Shown one piece after another: positions 1 to 7,598 of a stretch of DNA of 64,000 nucleotides. Position 1 is the stretch's first letter. Each line of letters begins with the position of its first letter. A program made the translations under genes and the position numbers. The notes beneath the pieces were generated by a model. The model was not told the DNA's origin and ran no database searches. It worked only from the letters and a program-made list of their open reading frames with translations. This DNA comes from Dryocola sp032051265 (lineage in GTDB: Bacteria > Pseudomonadota > Gammaproteobacteria > Enterobacterales > Enterobacteriaceae): NCBI GenBank assembly GCA_032051265.1, contig DAMBYU010000012.1, forward strand, positions 24,893 through 88,892, read 5' to 3'.

Positions 1-160
1 CGCGCTGCTGGACTTCTTCCAGCTGTGCAGTCAGATCGGCAATTTGTTCGTCGCGCGGATCCACCTCGACGCCTTCTACGGCCTCTACTTCCTCGTGGCT
101 TTCCATCGCAATCTCTTCCGGGACTTGCTCGTCTGGTGTTTTCTGTTCTTTACTACTCAT
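1..160 (-). CDS. grpE: GrpE, nucleotide exchange factor of DnaK (5' part only)
   Basis: The reverse strand reads from ATG at 158-160 off the left edge. The residues begin MSSKEQKTPDEQ and continue with an acidic stretch and a VDPRDEQIADL segment, as in enterobacterial GrpE. GrpE is the cytosolic co-chaperone that releases ADP from DnaK. Only about 53 of roughly 197 residues are inside the window. It is divergent from nadK, and a sigma-32 promoter lies directly upstream. The identification rests on N-terminal similarity and on synteny with nadK. Confidence 0.9.
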   Translation of the reverse strand, partial: MSSKEQKTPDEQVPEEIAMESHEEVEAVEGVEVDPRDEQIADLTAQLEEVQQR

Positions 161-205
161 GAAATTCTCCGCGTTTTTAGCATTCATCTCGCTGGTTCGC
201 TTATT

Positions 206-231
206 ATGGGGATCAGTTTCCGGGATTCAAG
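206..231 (-). promoter_or_regulatory. Sigma-32 heat-shock promoter of grpE
   Basis: Read on the minus strand, CTTGAA (226-231) is followed after exactly 14 bases by CCCCAT (206-211). This matches the sigma-32 consensus (CTTGAA-N14-CCCCATNT). It lies 46 bp upstream of the grpE start codon, where heat induction of grpE is expected. Confidence 0.85.
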
Positions 232-278
232 GGAACGTGACATATTGTCATAAACGTCTGCGTATAAGGACCACCACG

Positions 279-1172
279 ATGACTACCAGAATAGCGAACA
301 CTCATTTCAGTTGTATTGGCATTGTCGGGCATCCACGCCACCCTACGGCACTGACCACGCATGAAATGCTCTACCGTTGGCTATGCGAAAAGGGCTATGA
401 GGTCATTGTGGAGCAGCAAATTGCCCAGGAGCTGAACCTTAAGAATGTCAAAACCGGCACGCTGGCAGAAATCGGCCAGCTTGCCGATCTAGCCGTGGTG
501 GTCGGCGGCGATGGTAATATGCTTGGCGCGGCACGGGTGCTTGCGCGTTACGATATCAAAGTCATCGGCATCAACCGTGGCAACCTCGGCTTCCTCACCG
601 ACCTCGACCCCGATAATGCGCAGCAACAGCTGGCAGACGTGCTGGAAGGCCATTACATCGCTGAAAAACGCTTTCTGCTGGAAGCCCAGGTATGCCAGCA
701 CGACACGCCAGCCCGTCTGAGCACCGCCATTAATGAAGTGGTGCTGCACCCCGGCAAAGTCGCGCATATGATTGAATTCGAAGTCTACATCGATGAAGTC
801 TTCGCCTTCTCGCAGCGTTCTGATGGCCTGATTATCTCGACGCCTACCGGTTCAACGGCCTATTCGCTTTCCGCCGGTGGCCCAATACTGACGCCTTCTC
901 TGGACGCCATTACGCTGGTGCCGATGTTCCCGCATACGCTCTCAGCGCGCCCTTTGGTTATTAATAGTAGCAGCACCATCCGTCTGCGTTTTTCACACAT
1001 GCGCAGCGATCTGGAAGTTAGCTGCGACAGCCAGATTGCCCTGCCGATTCAGGAAGGTGAGGATGTGCTGATTCGCCGCTGCGACTATCACCTCAATTTA
1101 ATACATCCCAAAGATTACAGCTATTTCAATACATTGAGTTCGAAGCTCGGCTGGTCAAAAAAATTATTCTGA
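279..1172 (+). CDS. nadK: NAD kinase
   Basis: This cytosolic enzyme phosphorylates NAD to NADP. The 297-residue product has the family GGDGN motif (VVVGGDGNMLGAAR), the NRGNLGFLTDL segment and the TPTGSTAYSLSAGGP motif that binds the nucleotide, and it ends GWSKKLF as in E. coli. The open frame extends upstream to 159, but ATG 279 was chosen because AAGGA lies about 8 bases before it and the homology starts just after it. The N-terminus (MTTRIANTHF) is a few residues longer than E. coli NadK. It is divergent from grpE and followed by recN, as in other enterobacteria. Confidence 0.95.
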   Translation: MTTRIANTHFSCIGIVGHPRHPTALTTHEMLYRWLCEKGYEVIVEQQIAQELNLKNVKTGTLAEIGQLADLAVVVGGDGNMLGAARVLARYDIKVIGINRGNLGFLTDLDPDNAQQQLADVLEGHYIAEKRFLLEAQVCQHDTPARLSTAINEVVLHPGKVAHMIEFEVYIDEVFAFSQRSDGLIISTPTGSTAYSLSAGGPILTPSLDAITLVPMFPHTLSARPLVINSSSTIRLRFSHMRSDLEVSCDSQIALPIQEGEDVLIRRCDYHLNLIHPKDYSYFNTLSSKLGWSKKLF

Positions 1173-1192
1173 AATACGATTAAGCCACTTTA

Positions 1193-1248
1193 CTGTATAA
1201 GCAACCAGGATATACTGTACGTAACTACAGTTATGTTGTTATATACAG
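1193..1248 (+). promoter_or_regulatory. Three tandem LexA (SOS) boxes upstream of recN
   Basis: Three 16-bp boxes of the CTGT-N8-ACAG type lie in tandem: CTGTATAAGCAACCAG (1193-1208, one half-site mismatch), CTGTACGTAACTACAG (1215-1230, perfect ends) and ATGTTGTTATATACAG (1233-1248, one mismatch). The last abuts the recN ribosome binding site. Multiple LexA boxes at recN are known in E. coli, so tight SOS control is expected. Confidence 0.9.
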
Positions 1249-1258
1249 GAAGGTGGCT

Positions 1259-2920
1259 ATGCTGGCACAACTTACCATCAGTAACTTCGCAATCGTTCGT
1301 GAACTGGAAATTGACTTTCATCACGGCATGACGGCCATCACCGGCGAAACCGGTGCCGGTAAATCCATTGCGATTGATGCCTTAGGGTTGTGCCTGGGCG
1401 GCCGGGCGGAAGCAGACATGGTACGCCAGGGCGCCAGCCGCGCCGATTTATGCGCACGTTTTTCTTTAAAAGATACGCCCGCCGCGTTGCGCTGGCTGGA
1501 AGAAAACCAACTGGAAGATGGCCGGGAATGTCTGCTACGCCGTGTGATCAGCAGCGATGGCCGCTCGCGCGGCTTTATCAACGGCACCGCCGTCCCCCTT
1601 TCCCAGCTTCGCGATCTCGGTCAGCTACTCATTCAAATCCACGGCCAGCATGCGCACCAGCTTCTGTTAAAACCTGAACATCAAAAAAAGCTGCTGGACG
1701 GCTACGCAGGCGAACACATGCTCATTGCGCAAATGACGGAACGCTATCGCGCCTGGCATCAAAGCTGTCGCGACCTGGCTTTGCACCAGCAGCTCTCCCA
1801 GGAACGGGCTTCGCGCGCGGAACTGCTGCACTACCAGCTTAAAGAACTTAACGAATTTTCACCCGTTGTCGGTGAGTTCGAACAAATCGACGAAGAATAC
1901 AAACGGCTGGCCAACAGCGGGCAGCTGCTTTCTACCAGCCAGCAGGCGCTGGATATTCTCGCCGACGGTGAAGAGTGCAATTTGCAAAACCAGTTGCACA
2001 GCGCACGTCAGCTCATGGGCGAGCTTATCGGTATGGATAACAAGCTCTCCGGCGTGCTGGATATGCTTGAAGAGGCCGCCATTCAAATTTCCGAAGCCAG
2101 CGACGAGCTACGCCACTATTGCGACCGTCTGGATCTGGACCCTAATCGCCTGTATGAACTGGAACAACGCATCTCAAAGCAGATAAACCTGGCGCGTAAG
2201 CACCATATATCGCCGGAAGATCTGCCGCTGTTCCACCAGAAATTGCTGGATGAACAGCAGCAGCTCGACGAGCAGGCCACTTCGCAGGATGAACTGATGC
2301 AGGCAGTGGCGCATCACCATCAGCAGGCGCTCTGCGTGGCGCATGAACTACACCTGCGTCGGGCCCATTACGCAGCCGAGCTGTGTCAGCTCATTACAGA
2401 AAGCATGCACTCGCTTTCCATGCCGCACGGCAAGCTGGCTATTGAGGTTGAATTCAACGAAAACCATCTCACTGCCGAAGGCGCCGATCGTATCGACTTC
2501 CGGGTCAGCACTAACCCGGGGCAGCCTTTACAACCTCTGGCGAAAGTCGCATCCGGCGGCGAACTGTCACGAATCGCGCTGGCCATCCAGGTGATCACCG
2601 CCCGTAAGATGGAAACGCCGGCGTTAATTTTCGATGAGGTGGATGTCGGTATCAGCGGGCCAACGGCTGCCGTGGTGGGTAAACTGCTGCGCCAGCTGGG
2701 CGAATCAACCCAGGTTATGTGCGTAACGCACCTGCCGCAGGTCGCAGGCTGCGGACATCACCACTTCTTTGTCAGTAAAGAAACCGACGGTGAAATGACG
2801 GAAACCCATATGCAGCCGCTGGACAAGCGCTCGCGCCTGCAGGAGCTGGCCCGTCTGCTTGGCGGCAGCGAGGTCACCCGTAATACGCTGGCTAACGCTA
2901 AAGAGCTGTTGGCTGCTTAA
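1259..2920 (+). CDS. recN: DNA repair protein RecN (SMC-like ATPase)
   Basis: RecN is an SMC-family ATPase of double-strand-break repair. The N-terminal Walker A is ITGETGAGKS, the middle is a long coiled coil rich in Gln and Leu, and the C-terminus carries the ABC signature (KVASGGELSRIALA) and Walker B (ALIFDEVDVGISG). The product is 553 residues, the usual length. Although GTG at 1253 is in frame, ATG 1259 follows AGGAAGG with 5-base spacing and matches the MLAQLTISNF start of E. coli. Three LexA boxes immediately upstream indicate SOS induction. Confidence 0.96.
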   Translation: MLAQLTISNFAIVRELEIDFHHGMTAITGETGAGKSIAIDALGLCLGGRAEADMVRQGASRADLCARFSLKDTPAALRWLEENQLEDGRECLLRRVISSDGRSRGFINGTAVPLSQLRDLGQLLIQIHGQHAHQLLLKPEHQKKLLDGYAGEHMLIAQMTERYRAWHQSCRDLALHQQLSQERASRAELLHYQLKELNEFSPVVGEFEQIDEEYKRLANSGQLLSTSQQALDILADGEECNLQNQLHSARQLMGELIGMDNKLSGVLDMLEEAAIQISEASDELRHYCDRLDLDPNRLYELEQRISKQINLARKHHISPEDLPLFHQKLLDEQQQLDEQATSQDELMQAVAHHHQQALCVAHELHLRRAHYAAELCQLITESMHSLSMPHGKLAIEVEFNENHLTAEGADRIDFRVSTNPGQPLQPLAKVASGGELSRIALAIQVITARKMETPALIFDEVDVGISGPTAAVVGKLLRQLGESTQVMCVTHLPQVAGCGHHHFFVSKETDGEMTETHMQPLDKRSRLQELARLLGGSEVTRNTLANAKELLAA

Positions 2921-3013
2921 TTGCACTCAAGGGCACGGTAGGGTAATCTGCCGCGCCCCGTTCAAAAAATCAGCACTCAGCCAATGCTTTGGCAATTGAA
3001 CAGGTTTTGAGCC

Positions 3014-3039
3014 AACTTTTTTGGCCTCCCAGGGTCTGA
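3014..3039 (+). promoter_or_regulatory. Candidate sigma-E promoter of bamE
   Basis: AACTT at 3014-3018 is followed after 15 bases by GTCTGA at 3034-3039. This resembles the sigma-E consensus (GAACTT-N15/16-TCTGA). bamE/smpA belongs to the sigma-E envelope stress regulon in E. coli, which supports the reading. The start site was not observed. Confidence 0.55.
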
Positions 3040-3140
3040 GTTGAGCGCCTTAAGGTTTTAAACTGCGAAAAGGTTTATTATCATCGGCATATTACGAATG
3101 AGCCACGTGCTGCTCGGGCCCGAAAAGGAATCAAAACATT

Positions 3141-3485
3141 ATGCGCTGTAAAACGCTGACTGCTGCCGCAGCGGTTCTTCTGATGTTGACCGCAGGCTGT
3201 TCCACTCTGGAGCGAGTGGTTTACCGCCCCGATATCAACCAGGGGAACTACCTGACACAAAATGATGTGTCGAAGATCCGTACCGGTATGACTCAACAGC
3301 AGGTTGCTTATGCCCTGGGTACGCCGATGATGTCCGATCCGTTCGGCACCAACACCTGGTTCTACGTGTTCCGCCAGCAGCCTGGCCATGAAGGCGTAAC
3401 GCAGCAAACGCTGACCCTGACCTTCAACAGCAGCGGCGTATTAACCAACATCGACAACAAGCCAAAGCTGGAAAAAGATCGGTAA
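3141..3485 (+). CDS. bamE: Outer membrane assembly lipoprotein BamE (SmpA)
   Basis: BamE is a small lipoprotein of the BAM complex that inserts beta-barrel proteins into the outer membrane. The signal sequence ends in the lipobox LTAGC, so Cys20 is the lipidation site. The SmpA/OmlA fold follows, with the conserved VYRPDINQGNYL, RTGMTQQQVAYALGTP and NTWFYVFRQQPGHEGV segments. The length is 114 residues. It is monocistronic and convergent with ratAB, separated by a bidirectional terminator. Confidence 0.96.
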   Translation: MRCKTLTAAAAVLLMLTAGCSTLERVVYRPDINQGNYLTQNDVSKIRTGMTQQQVAYALGTPMMSDPFGTNTWFYVFRQQPGHEGVTQQTLTLTFNSSGVLTNIDNKPKLEKDR

Positions 3486-3500
3486 GATACGCTTCCGATG

Positions 3501-3527
3501 AAAAAAGGCGCATTCAGCGCCTTTTTT
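3501..3527. terminator. Bidirectional terminator between bamE and ratB
   Basis: GGCGC (3507-3511), an ATTCA loop and GCGCC (3517-3521) form a stem flanked by A6 on the left and T6 on the right, so it can terminate from both strands. It overlaps the last codon of ratB. Confidence 0.85.
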
Positions 3528-3813
3528 ATTGTTGTGCTTTAGCCGCCCGTTGACGCCGTAACTCTTTGGGATCGGCAATCAGCGGGCGGTAGATTTCCAC
3601 CCTGTCGCCTTCGTTCACCTCATCGGTGAGCTTTACCGGACGGCTAAAGATACCGACTTTATTTTTACTTAAATCGATATCGCTGCGCAGTTCCAGCAGG
3701 CCTGAAGCTTCTATCGCCTGCGCCACCGTACTGCCCTGCGCCAGCTTTACCTGCTGCAGGTACTGTTTTTCCGGCAGAGCGTAAACCACTTCGACCTTGA
3801 TTTCAGGCGACAC
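3526..3813 (-). CDS. ratB: RatB/RnfH family protein
   Basis: This is a 95-residue ubiquitin-like (RnfH/YfjF) protein of unknown biochemical role, always paired with ratA. Segments YALPEKQYLQ, ASGLLELRSDIDL and RVEIYRPLIADPKELRRQRA match E. coli RatB. The frame is open further upstream, but homology begins at VSPEIKVEVV, so the GTG at 3811-3813 is the likely start. It overlaps the 3' end of ratA by 11 bases, which indicates translational coupling. Confidence 0.88.
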   Translation of the reverse strand: MSPEIKVEVVYALPEKQYLQQVKLAQGSTVAQAIEASGLLELRSDIDLSKNKVGIFSRPVKLTDEVNEGDRVEIYRPLIADPKELRRQRAAKAQQ

Positions 3814-4240
3814 TGTAAACCTCTTTGGCCCGCACGGTGAAAGCCTGAACCATACTGCCAGCAAGCTCTTTAAAGATGCGGCCAAACGCCAATTCGATCA
3901 GCTTATTAGTGAACTCAAAATCAAGCTGGAACTGAATCTGACAGGCGTCGGCGCCCAGTGATGTAAAGGTCCAGCCCCCCCTGAGCGATTTAAACGGCCC
4001 GTCGACAAGATGCATCAAAATGCTCTGGTTGCTGTTTAATGTATTGCGTGTGGTGAACGTCTTACTGATCCCCGCTTTCGAGACATCCACCGCTGCCGTC
4101 ATCTGGCTGGCGGAAGCATCAATCACCCGGCTGCCGGTGCAACCAGGTAAAAAGTCCGGGTAGGATTTCACATCGTTCACTAACTGATACATCTGCTCCG
4201 CGCTGTAAGGCACCAGGGCAGTACGACTAATCTGAGGCAT
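3803..4240 (-). CDS. ratA: RatA, START-like ribosome-associated protein
   Basis: RatA belongs to the polyketide cyclase/START (COQ10) superfamily. In E. coli it binds the 50S subunit and interferes with 70S formation. The 145 residues begin MPQISRTALVPYSAEQMYQLVNDV and contain the conserved FLPGCTGSR and FEFTNKLIELAFGR segments. It is divergent from smpB and the first gene of a two-gene operon with ratB. Confidence 0.92.
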   Translation of the reverse strand: MPQISRTALVPYSAEQMYQLVNDVKSYPDFLPGCTGSRVIDASASQMTAAVDVSKAGISKTFTTRNTLNSNQSILMHLVDGPFKSLRGGWTFTSLGADACQIQFQLDFEFTNKLIELAFGRIFKELAGSMVQAFTVRAKEVYSVA

Positions 4241-4394
4241 AGTAATTCCTGTGAGTCATACACCTCATAAATAATAACATCTATCCTCGGGCAAAGAAAA
4301 ACTCTTAGCCCGCAGGCATGCTAAGATATCTCCTTTCCGCCCGCAGTGAAGCGGGGTGTCTTTGAACTCTTGATTGCATATACTGAGCAGCACT

Positions 4395-4877
4395 ATGACA
4401 AAGAAAAAAGCACACAAACCAGGCTCAGCCACCATTGCGCAGAATAAGCGCGCCCGTCACGAATACTTTATCGAAGATGAGTTCGAAGCGGGTCTCGTAC
4501 TGCAGGGCTGGGAAGTAAAAACACTGCGCGCCGGGAAGGCCAATATCAGCGACAGCTACGTCATTCTGAAAGACGGCGAAGCCTTCTTGTTTGGCGCAAA
4601 CTTTACGCCGCTGAACGTCGCCTCAAGCCACGTTGTCTGCGATCCGACACGTACCCGTAAGCTACTGCTGAACCAACGCGAGCTGGATAACCTGTATGGC
4701 CGCATTAACCGTGATGGCTATACCGTGGTCGCCCTTTCCATGTACTGGAAAAACGCCTGGTGCAAAGTCAAAATCGGCGTTGCAAAAGGTAAGAAACAAC
4801 ACGACAAACGTACCGATTTGAAAGACCGCGAATGGGCGCTGGATAAAGCGCGTATTATGAAGCACGCGGGCCGCTAA
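4395..4877 (+). CDS. smpB: SmpB, tmRNA-binding protein of trans-translation
   Basis: SmpB binds tmRNA and brings it to stalled ribosomes. The 160-residue product starts MTKKKAHKPGS and carries the OB-fold core (FEAGLVLQGWEVKTLR, NFTPLNVASSHVV). The basic C-terminal tail (GVAKGKKQHDKRTDLKDREW) enters the mRNA channel. ATG 4395 was chosen over the upstream in-frame ATG at 4374 by homology. It lies 77 bp ahead of ssrA, its functional partner. Confidence 0.96.
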   Translation: MTKKKAHKPGSATIAQNKRARHEYFIEDEFEAGLVLQGWEVKTLRAGKANISDSYVILKDGEAFLFGANFTPLNVASSHVVCDPTRTRKLLLNQRELDNLYGRINRDGYTVVALSMYWKNAWCKVKIGVAKGKKQHDKRTDLKDREWALDKARIMKHAGR

Positions 4878-4934
4878 TAGTGCCGTGTGAGCGTTAACAA
4901 AGCAGAGGGCTGGTAACGGACGCCAGAGTTCTGT

Positions 4935-4940
4935 TATACT
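4935..4940 (+). promoter_or_regulatory. -10 element of the ssrA promoter
   Basis: TATACT at 4935-4940 lies about 15 bases before the first base of mature tmRNA, consistent with a vegetative promoter and a short trimmed 5' leader. No strong -35 is obvious upstream. Confidence 0.6.
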
Positions 4941-4954
4941 GACAAAACACTTGT

Positions 4955-5318
4955 GGGGCTGATTCTGGATTCGACGGGATTTGCGAAACCCAAGGTGCAT
5001 GCCGAGGGGCGGTTGGCCTCGTAAAAAGCCGCAAAAAAATAGTCGCAAACGACGAAAACTACGCCCTAGCAGCTTAATAACCTGCTAAGAGCCCTCTCTC
5101 CCTAGCCTCCGCTCTTAGGACGGGGATCAAGAGAGGTCAAACCCAAAAGAGATCGTGTGGATACCTTGCCTGGGGTTGAAGCATTAAACTTAATCAGGAT
5201 AGTTTGGTAATGGCGTGTCTGTCCGCAGTTGCCCGGCGAATGTAAAGATATGACTAAGCATGTAGTACCGACGGTCTAGGAATTTCGGACGCGGGTTCAA
5301 CTCCCGCCAGCTCCACCA
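4955..5318 (+). ncRNA. ssrA: tmRNA (transfer-messenger RNA)
   Basis: The RNA starts GGGGCTGATTCTGGATTCGACGG and ends with the tRNA-like acceptor and an encoded CCA (5316-5318); its length is 364 bases. The tag reading frame at 5045-5077 encodes ANDENYALAA followed by TAA TAA, the standard enterobacterial proteolysis tag. The T-arm GGGTTCAACTCCC is intact. Its 3' end is the integration site of the adjacent element, and the 3' half present here is the copy restored by that element. Confidence 0.97.
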
Positions 5319-5360
5319 AAATTCTCCATCGGTGATTACCAGAGTCATCCGATGAAGTCC
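5300..5360 (+). other. attL: left attachment site in the ssrA 3' end
   Basis: The last bases of ssrA plus about 40 bases downstream recur in imperfect form at 24364-24421. Shared blocks include CCACCAAAAT, ACCAGAG and GATGAAGTC in the same order and spacing. The integrase starts 200 bp further right. This layout is standard for CP4-57-type elements in ssrA. Confidence 0.8.
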
Positions 5361-5361
5361 T

Positions 5362-5397
5362 AAGAGCCCGCACGGCGCAAGCCCTGCGGGCTTTTTT
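5362..5397 (+). terminator. ssrA terminator
   Basis: GAGCCCGCA pairs with TGCGGGCTT, followed by a run of six T (5392-5397). A diverged copy of this hairpin occurs at the right end of the island (24425-24457). Confidence 0.85.
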
Positions 5398-5449
5398 GTG
5401 CCCTCAATTTGTCCCGCGAAGTCCGATGCCAACTAATTAAATCCGAACC

Positions 5450-5506
5450 TTTTAGGCACCTTGTTAGGCACCTCATAAAGCTTTATTGTTTTTGAGGTGC
5501 CTAAAA
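5450..5506. repeat. AGGCACC repeats at the left island end (candidate integrase arm sites)
   Basis: TTTTAGGCACC occurs at 5450-5460, TTAGGCACC at 5464-5472, and the inverse GGTGCCTAAAA at 5496-5506, just before the integrase gene. The same direct pair recurs inside the right end (24281-24303). Repeats shared by both ends of an integrated element, outside the att core, fit arm-type integrase binding sites. Binding itself is inferred. Confidence 0.6.
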
Positions 5507-5522
5507 CTATGGAAACCCGGCA

Positions 5523-6764
5523 ATGGCAAGACAAACTAAACCTCTCTCCGTTAAGGAAATCGAATCTGCCAAACCCAAGGAAGCAGACTATGTGCTCTAT
5601 GATGGCGATGGCCTTGAGCTACTGATCAAATCCAGCGGGAGTAAAATCTGGCAATTTCGCTACATTCGCCCCGTCACCAAGAAGCGAGCGAAAAAGAGTA
5701 TTGGCCCCTACCCGTCAGTTACGCTTGCCGATGCTCGAAGCTATCGGGCAGAATCACGTTCTCTCCTTGCGAAACAAATCGATCCTCAGGAACATCTGCA
5801 AGAACAACTGCGTAGTTCGCTTGAAGCCAAAACTAATACTTTCCATCTCGTTGCGGAACGTTGGTGGAATGTGAAGAAAGCCAGTGTTACCGAGGACTAT
5901 GCAGAGGATATATGGCGCTCTCTTGAAAGAGATGTCTTTCCAGCGATTGGTGACGTTAGCGTTACAGATATCAAAGCTCATACGCTGGTTCAGGCTGTGC
6001 AACCAGTACAAGCCAGAGGTGCATTGGAAACTGTTCGTCGCCTTTGCCAACGCATCAATGAGGTCATGATCTATGCCCAAAACACGGGGCTGATTGATGC
6101 TGTTCCCAGCGTTAATATCGGTAAAGCCTTCGAGAAGCCGCAGAAGAAAAACATGCCCAGTATTCGTCCGGATCAGCTGCCTCAACTGATGCAGACAATG
6201 CGAACAGCCAGCATTAGCCTTTCAACAAGGTGTCTGTTCATGTGGCAGCTTCTTACCATCACCCGCCCTGCTGAAGCGGCTGAGGCTCGTTGGGATGAGG
6301 TAGACATGGAGGCACGAGAATGGAAGATCCCTGCATCGCGCATGAAGATGAACCGTGACCATACTGTTCCATTGTCAGATGAAACAATTGCGATATTGGA
6401 GATGATGAAGCCGTTAAGTGGCAATCGAGAATTTATCTTCCCCAGCCGTATCAAACCGACCCAGCCAATGAATAGCCAAACCGTAAACGCTTCACTGAAA
6501 CGCGCAGGTTTTGGTGGCGTGCTTGTTTCACACGGTCTGCGATCTATTGCCAGTACGGCCCTTAATGAGCAAGGTTTCCCTCCTGATGTCATTGAAGCAG
6601 CACTTGCTCATGTGGACAAAAATGAAGTACGTCGCGCTTATAACCGCAGTGATTACCTGGAACAGCGTCGACCTATGATGCAATGGTGGGCTGATTTTGT
6701 GATGACTGCGGATCGTGGAAGCATGATTGAAGGTGGGATAAAAGGAATGCGTCTAATTGGGTAA
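5523..6764 (+). CDS. intA: CP4-57-type tyrosine recombinase (integrase)
   Basis: This site-specific recombinase of 413 residues is close to E. coli IntA/SlpA of CP4-57, which also inserts in ssrA. An N-terminal DUF4102 arm-binding domain (KEADYVLYDGDGLELLIKSSG) precedes a core-binding domain. The catalytic domain has the Arg of LLTITRPAEA, the SHGLRS box (H-x-x-R), the later His in ALAHVDKNEV, and a Tyr in VRRAYNRSDY. It starts at ATG 5523 downstream of the AGGCACC repeats. It is intact, so the element may be excisable. Confidence 0.95.
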   Translation: MARQTKPLSVKEIESAKPKEADYVLYDGDGLELLIKSSGSKIWQFRYIRPVTKKRAKKSIGPYPSVTLADARSYRAESRSLLAKQIDPQEHLQEQLRSSLEAKTNTFHLVAERWWNVKKASVTEDYAEDIWRSLERDVFPAIGDVSVTDIKAHTLVQAVQPVQARGALETVRRLCQRINEVMIYAQNTGLIDAVPSVNIGKAFEKPQKKNMPSIRPDQLPQLMQTMRTASISLSTRCLFMWQLLTITRPAEAAEARWDEVDMEAREWKIPASRMKMNRDHTVPLSDETIAILEMMKPLSGNREFIFPSRIKPTQPMNSQTVNASLKRAGFGGVLVSHGLRSIASTALNEQGFPPDVIEAALAHVDKNEVRRAYNRSDYLEQRRPMMQWWADFVMTADRGSMIEGGIKGMRLIG

Positions 6765-7008
6765 TGCCGATTGATTTAAGTATTGCAGTATAGTAATAGC
6801 ACTATGAGTCAGTGATAGCATAAAAGTCATTGCATGTAAAAAGATAACATTTACATCATTTGTCTTATCGCTAAAAATGTAACATCCACGTTAAATGATG
6901 GTTAGGAGAAGTTTCCTTACAATACTCACTCAGAAAACAAAAAAGTGATCTGTTCGATTGATTACAGATTACAAAATTGCTAGCTTAATGAATCGTAAGG
7001 AATGTCAG
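6765..7008. other. AT-rich intergenic leader after the integrase
   Basis: This stretch is AT-rich and holds no convincing gene. It marks a sharp drop in GC content relative to intA and presumably carries the promoter of the 7009-8354 cassette. Short inverted sequences (ATGTAAA...TTTACAT around 6834-6856) are visible but not diagnostic. Confidence 0.4.
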
Positions 7009-7095
7009 ATGGAAAAGCTTACAGTTCAAATTAGTAAATCCATCGTTCGGCATCGATTAATAGTTAACGGTCGATCAAAGAAGGAATTAGCATGA
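7009..7095 (+). CDS. 28-residue micro-ORF coupled to the following gene
   Basis: ATG 7009 is preceded by AAGGA at 7-base spacing. The frame reads MEKLTVQISKSIVRHRLIVN and then GRSKKELA, and ends in a TGA that overlaps the ATG of the next gene in the ATGA arrangement. A ribosome site plus stop-start overlap is what a translated, coupled leader or small protein would look like. The peptide is basic and has no recognisable domain. It could be a regulatory leader rather than a functional protein. Confidence 0.4.
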   Translation: MEKLTVQISKSIVRHRLIVNGRSKKELA

Positions 7096-7343
7096 ACAAT
7101 GATCTAGAATTAGCTCGTATAATAAAGATAAAATTTGGCACCGATCCGAATAGCCCAACTTCTCATCAGCTTGAAAAAATCAAAAAAGATATACAAAGCT
7201 TGGTATCAAACGGCATTACGCCATCAGAGAAAGATTGGGCTGAAATTGTCAAAAAACACTGCCAAAGTGCAGGAACTTATATATACAAAGGTGCAGACAA
7301 CGCTGATCTTATCACTTTAATGCAATTAGCAACAAAGAAATAA
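7092..7343 (+). CDS. Small protein A of an unrecognised three-gene cassette
   Basis: The 83-residue soluble protein has no transmembrane segment and I cannot assign it to a family. Its second half aligns with the next gene's product: an SPT...L..I...IQ stretch, then EIV, and a near-identical ending with G-x-DN-x-DL-x-TL-x-x-LATK. The two are therefore tandem paralogs. The size and the conserved acidic/Leu C-terminal motif recall small adaptor domains of conflict systems, but that is an impression, not an identification. AAGGA precedes the start; the gene overlaps the upstream micro-ORF and is 6 bases from the next gene. Base composition is strongly AT-rich. Confidence 0.75.
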   Translation: MNNDLELARIIKIKFGTDPNSPTSHQLEKIKKDIQSLVSNGITPSEKDWAEIVKKHCQSAGTYIYKGADNADLITLMQLATKK

Positions 7344-7349
7344 TTTACT

Positions 7350-7595
7350 ATGGAAATCATATACTTCAAAAAGGAACTAGAAACATTACTTCTTATTACC
7401 AATTGGTCGCCAACTGAAGCTAATCTTATTGAAATTGCATGTAGGATTCAAAAAATTAGTGATTCAGCTTCAAAGCATGATATCGAAACAATTGTATCCG
7501 ATGTCATTGGCCCATATGAATGTATGATGATGGAAGGTATAGATAATACCGATCTAACTACTCTACTTCTGTTGGCAACCAAGATGGCTAAGTAA
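7350..7595 (+). CDS. Small protein B, paralog of the preceding gene
   Basis: This 81-residue protein is of unknown function. It shares with its upstream neighbour the pattern SPT-x3-L-x2-I-x3-IQ, EIV/TIV, and the C-terminal block GIDNTDLTTLLLLATK (GADNADLITLMQLATK in protein A). It lacks the longer N-terminus of A and has no predicted membrane segment. It lies only 3 bases upstream of the membrane-protein gene, so all three are probably one operon. Tandem divergent paralogs suggest hetero-oligomer partners or sensor and adaptor roles, which is inference. Confidence 0.75.
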   Translation: MEIIYFKKELETLLLITNWSPTEANLIEIACRIQKISDSASKHDIETIVSDVIGPYECMMMEGIDNTDLTTLLLLATKMAK

Positions 7596-7598
7596 ATC

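Noticed and set aside
5190..5432. Minus-strand 80-codon frame over ssrA
   Set aside because: It is antisense to tmRNA and its terminator. Phrases like WWSWRELNPRPK are the well-known spurious translation of the RNA 3' end.
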